Below, piece after piece: positions 5,646 to 6,988 of a stretch of DNA of 6,988 bases. The notes under the pieces were generated by a model. The model was not told the origin of the DNA. It did no database searches and was given only the letters and a program-made list of their open reading frames with translations. Every line of letters begins with the position of its first letter. The first letter of the stretch is position 1. Source of the DNA: JBCDBL01 sp039183635 (lineage in GTDB: Bacteria > Pseudomonadota > Alphaproteobacteria > Caulobacterales > Parvularculaceae); the NCBI GenBank assembly GCA_039183635.1, contig JBCDBL010000164.1:1-6988 (forward strand), read 5' to 3'. Both the position numbers and the translations under genes were made by a program.

Positions 5646-6617
5646 ATGCGGGCGAGTGAAACAGGGCTGAATCTCATCAAAGGTTACGAGGGTTTGCGCC
5701 TTCACGCCCATTACGCGCCAAGCGAGCAATGGTCCGTGGGGTATGGACACACCGCATCGGCGCGTCACGGCATGCAGGTTTCCGAGCAGCAAGCCGACCA
5801 GTTTCTTCGCATGGATTCAGAGCCTATAGAGCGCCTCATTGAAGAGGTGGTGATGGCGCCGCTCAACCAGAACGAGTTCGATGCTCTGGTATCCCTGATT
5901 TTCAATATCGGTGAGGACAATTTTCGCCGCTCCACAGTCTTGAAAAAGCTGAATGAGGGCGATCGCCTTGGGGCGGCTCAAGCCTTTGAAATGTGGAATA
6001 AATCACGCATCGGCGATGAATTGGTGGTGCTCGATGGATTGGTGCGCCGCCGGGCTGCGGAAAAGTCGCTGTTCTTGATGCCGGTCAATTCCGACATTGT
6101 GGTGCCGACCAGCGACGCCAGCCCTGCGCCGGAATGCGAAGTCGGCTATCTGTCCGATGAAGAGCTCAAAGCCGTCCCATTGATCGACCTGGAAGAGGCC
6201 CGTGAAAGCGCCGGCGAAGTTATTTCCGAAGAAGAACAAGCCGGACGCATGCGCGCCCTGTTCGCCGCCAGCCAGGCGATCACCGGCGATCCAAGCAAAA
6301 TGATTATCTCGAAGGAAGAAGAGCGCGCTGACTTTGGCGTCACCGTCGGCGCTGTTCTCGCAGGCATGCTTGGCTTTGCCATGGCCGCCCTTGGCGCAGT
6401 TATTCTGTTTGGCATGGAATGGCCAGGTCTTGCGGCCGCCGTGGGTCTCACAGAAGATCGGCTCATCCATATTTTCGACGACCTTCCGCTGTGGATGGCC
6501 GGCGTCGGTGCGGCGATTACCTATTTCGTGTTCTACATCGTCGTGAAGCGCGGCGTGCGTCATGATTTAAAGCGCCAACGCGCTCGGGAGCTGGCGCGGC
6601 TGAAAGTCGTGAAGTAG
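5646..6617 (+). CDS. GH24 lysozyme-like protein with C-terminal membrane hairpin
   Basis: Residues 1-146 of this 323-residue protein match the phage-type (T4/P21) lysozyme family GH24. It begins MRASETGLNLIKGYEGLRL with the catalytic Glu15, continues with WSVGYGHT (29-36), NQNEFDALVSLIFNIG (74-89) and NFRRSTVLKKLN (92-103), and closes with VLDGLVRRRAAEKSLFL (128-144). In the family triad Glu-8aa-Asp-5aa-Thr, position 24 is Ala and position 30 is Ser, so only Glu15 is kept. An acidic linker (about 165-230) is followed by membrane helices at about 232-256 and 283-301 and a strongly basic tail (301-323). There is no signal peptide. The start at 5646 was chosen over a GTG at 5601 because GH24 proteins begin just at this point and because of the GAGGGG site. 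No holin, spanin or other phage gene is nearby, so it looks domesticated. Peptidoglycan cleavage is doubtful. Confidence 0.85.
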   Translation: MRASETGLNLIKGYEGLRLHAHYAPSEQWSVGYGHTASARHGMQVSEQQADQFLRMDSEPIERLIEEVVMAPLNQNEFDALVSLIFNIGEDNFRRSTVLKKLNEGDRLGAAQAFEMWNKSRIGDELVVLDGLVRRRAAEKSLFLMPVNSDIVVPTSDASPAPECEVGYLSDEELKAVPLIDLEEARESAGEVISEEEQAGRMRALFAASQAITGDPSKMIISKEEERADFGVTVGAVLAGMLGFAMAALGAVILFGMEWPGLAAAVGLTEDRLIHIFDDLPLWMAGVGAAITYFVFYIVVKRGVRHDLKRQRARELARLKVVK

Positions 6618-6742
6618 GCCGCAGCTCCGATCTGCTGGCGCGCCGCACGAATAAGTGGAATTCAGCCACCCATCGGCCTGGCGCGATCGAGAAAGGCTGT
6701 TCAGAGCGTCTCATTGAATTGTATTGAGTTTACGTGTTCCGG

Positions 6743-6812
6743 ATCTTTGTTTTTACGCGTGTCTTTTGCGAAAAGCTGGTGTCCGATTTTGCGCGATAGG
6801 CGCTGGATTATG
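6743..6812. repeat. Diverged copy of the short palindromic repeat
   Basis: This stretch aligns with 21-90 in the same orientation and almost without gaps. Shared parts include ACGCG, the loop region (CTGGTGTCCG against CCGGTTCCCG), TTTTG and the closing GCGCT/GGCGCT. The arms GCGAAAA and TTTTGCGC no longer pair perfectly, so the hairpin is weakened here. It is therefore an old copy of the same family. Confidence 0.5.
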
Positions 6813-6822
6813 GCATGCCCTT

Positions 6823-6981
6823 AAAAAGTCATTGACCCGCCCCAGAGGGGGAAGTTTGAAACGCTTCGCTTTGCGCCACCAGAAGCAGTCTTACCTTAAA
6901 ACGAGATTTCTGAGGTCTCCTCCCCCGTTTCACGGGGGAGGTGTCCGCGACAGCGGACGGAGGGGGCCACACAGACGCCGC
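6823..6981 (-). repeat. Structured dispersed repeat, inverted copy 2
   Basis: Read on the minus strand from 6981 it repeats the order of copy 1: GCGGCGTC, GGCCCCCTCC, hairpin one (6943-6948 with 6953-6958, loop of 4), hairpin two (6919-6928 with 6932-6941, loop of 3), then GCGAAGCGTTTCAAAC and a related tail to about 6823. The third hairpin of copy 1 is not preserved. Bases beyond 6981 toward the window edge may still belong to the element, so it could be cut by the window end. Confidence 0.75.
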
Positions 6982-6988
6982 GCACCCA

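Larger units (their letters stand above)
6618..6988. other. Gene-free right end of the window
   Basis: These 371 bp contain no credible gene and no clear terminator for the lysozyme-like gene. They hold two repeats in a row: a decayed copy of the left-edge palindrome (6743-6812), then the inverted copy of the structured repeat (6823-6981). A leftward open frame over 6517-6714 overlaps the lysozyme-like gene and has no support. Confidence 0.6.

Noticed and set aside
5646..6617. Prophage lysis cassette
   Set aside because: No holin, spanin, structural or integrase gene is adjacent; both neighbouring regions are chromosomal transport genes or intergenic repeats, and the protein carries a membrane domain unlike simple endolysins.
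2393..6981. The two inverted structured repeats as ends of a composite transposon
   Set aside because: The copies are diverged, there is no transposase between them, and the enclosed genes are ordinary transport genes. They are better read as independent dispersed repeats.

Overview
The window looks like chromosomal DNA of a free-living alphaproteobacterium. The evidence is indirect: a SecG with a long acidic C-terminal tail, MgtE and ArsC of proteobacterial type, a moderately GC-rich composition, and short palindromic intergenic repeats of a kind common in Alphaproteobacteria. A relative of Parvularculales, Caulobacterales or Hyphomonadaceae is my guess, not a demonstrated placement. I see no rRNA, tRNA, CRISPR array, transposase or integrase.

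Layout, left to right. Positions 1-242 hold a perfect hairpin repeat and the leader of secG (243-668, +), the small subunit of the Sec translocon. It converges on arsC (688-1035, -), a glutaredoxin-type arsenate reductase with all its key residues. The 340 bp after arsC (1036-1375) contain several back-to-back inverted repeats. Next comes a protein I do not recognise (1376-2221, +), with three predicted membrane segments and a C-terminal soluble domain. It ends in a textbook intrinsic terminator. The gene-free stretch 2222-2740 carries a second hairpin and one copy of a structured dispersed repeat. mgtE (2741-4180, +) encodes a complete Mg2+ channel/transporter. It overlaps tail to tail by 24 bp with a TetA-like MFS efflux gene (4157-5413, -). 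A 232 bp divergent region separates that gene from a GH24 lysozyme-like protein with a C-terminal membrane hairpin (5646-6617, +). The window ends in 371 bp that hold a decayed copy of the left-edge hairpin repeat and a second, inverted copy of the structured repeat.

The genes do not form one pathway. Most are single transcription units in alternating orientation, and they share an envelope/transport flavour: protein export, Mg2+ uptake, drug-type efflux, a membrane-anchored lysozyme-like protein and an arsenate reductase. The points most worth a second look are three. First, the lysozyme-like protein has Ala where the GH24 catalytic Asp is expected and Ser where Thr is expected, and a membrane topology that suggests a cytoplasmic enzyme domain. 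Second, the two copies of the structured repeat (about 2393-2537 and 6823-6981) differ by compensatory base-pair changes in two stems. Third, the three-helix protein at 1376-2221 is unrecognised. I do not see a convincing new multi-gene system.
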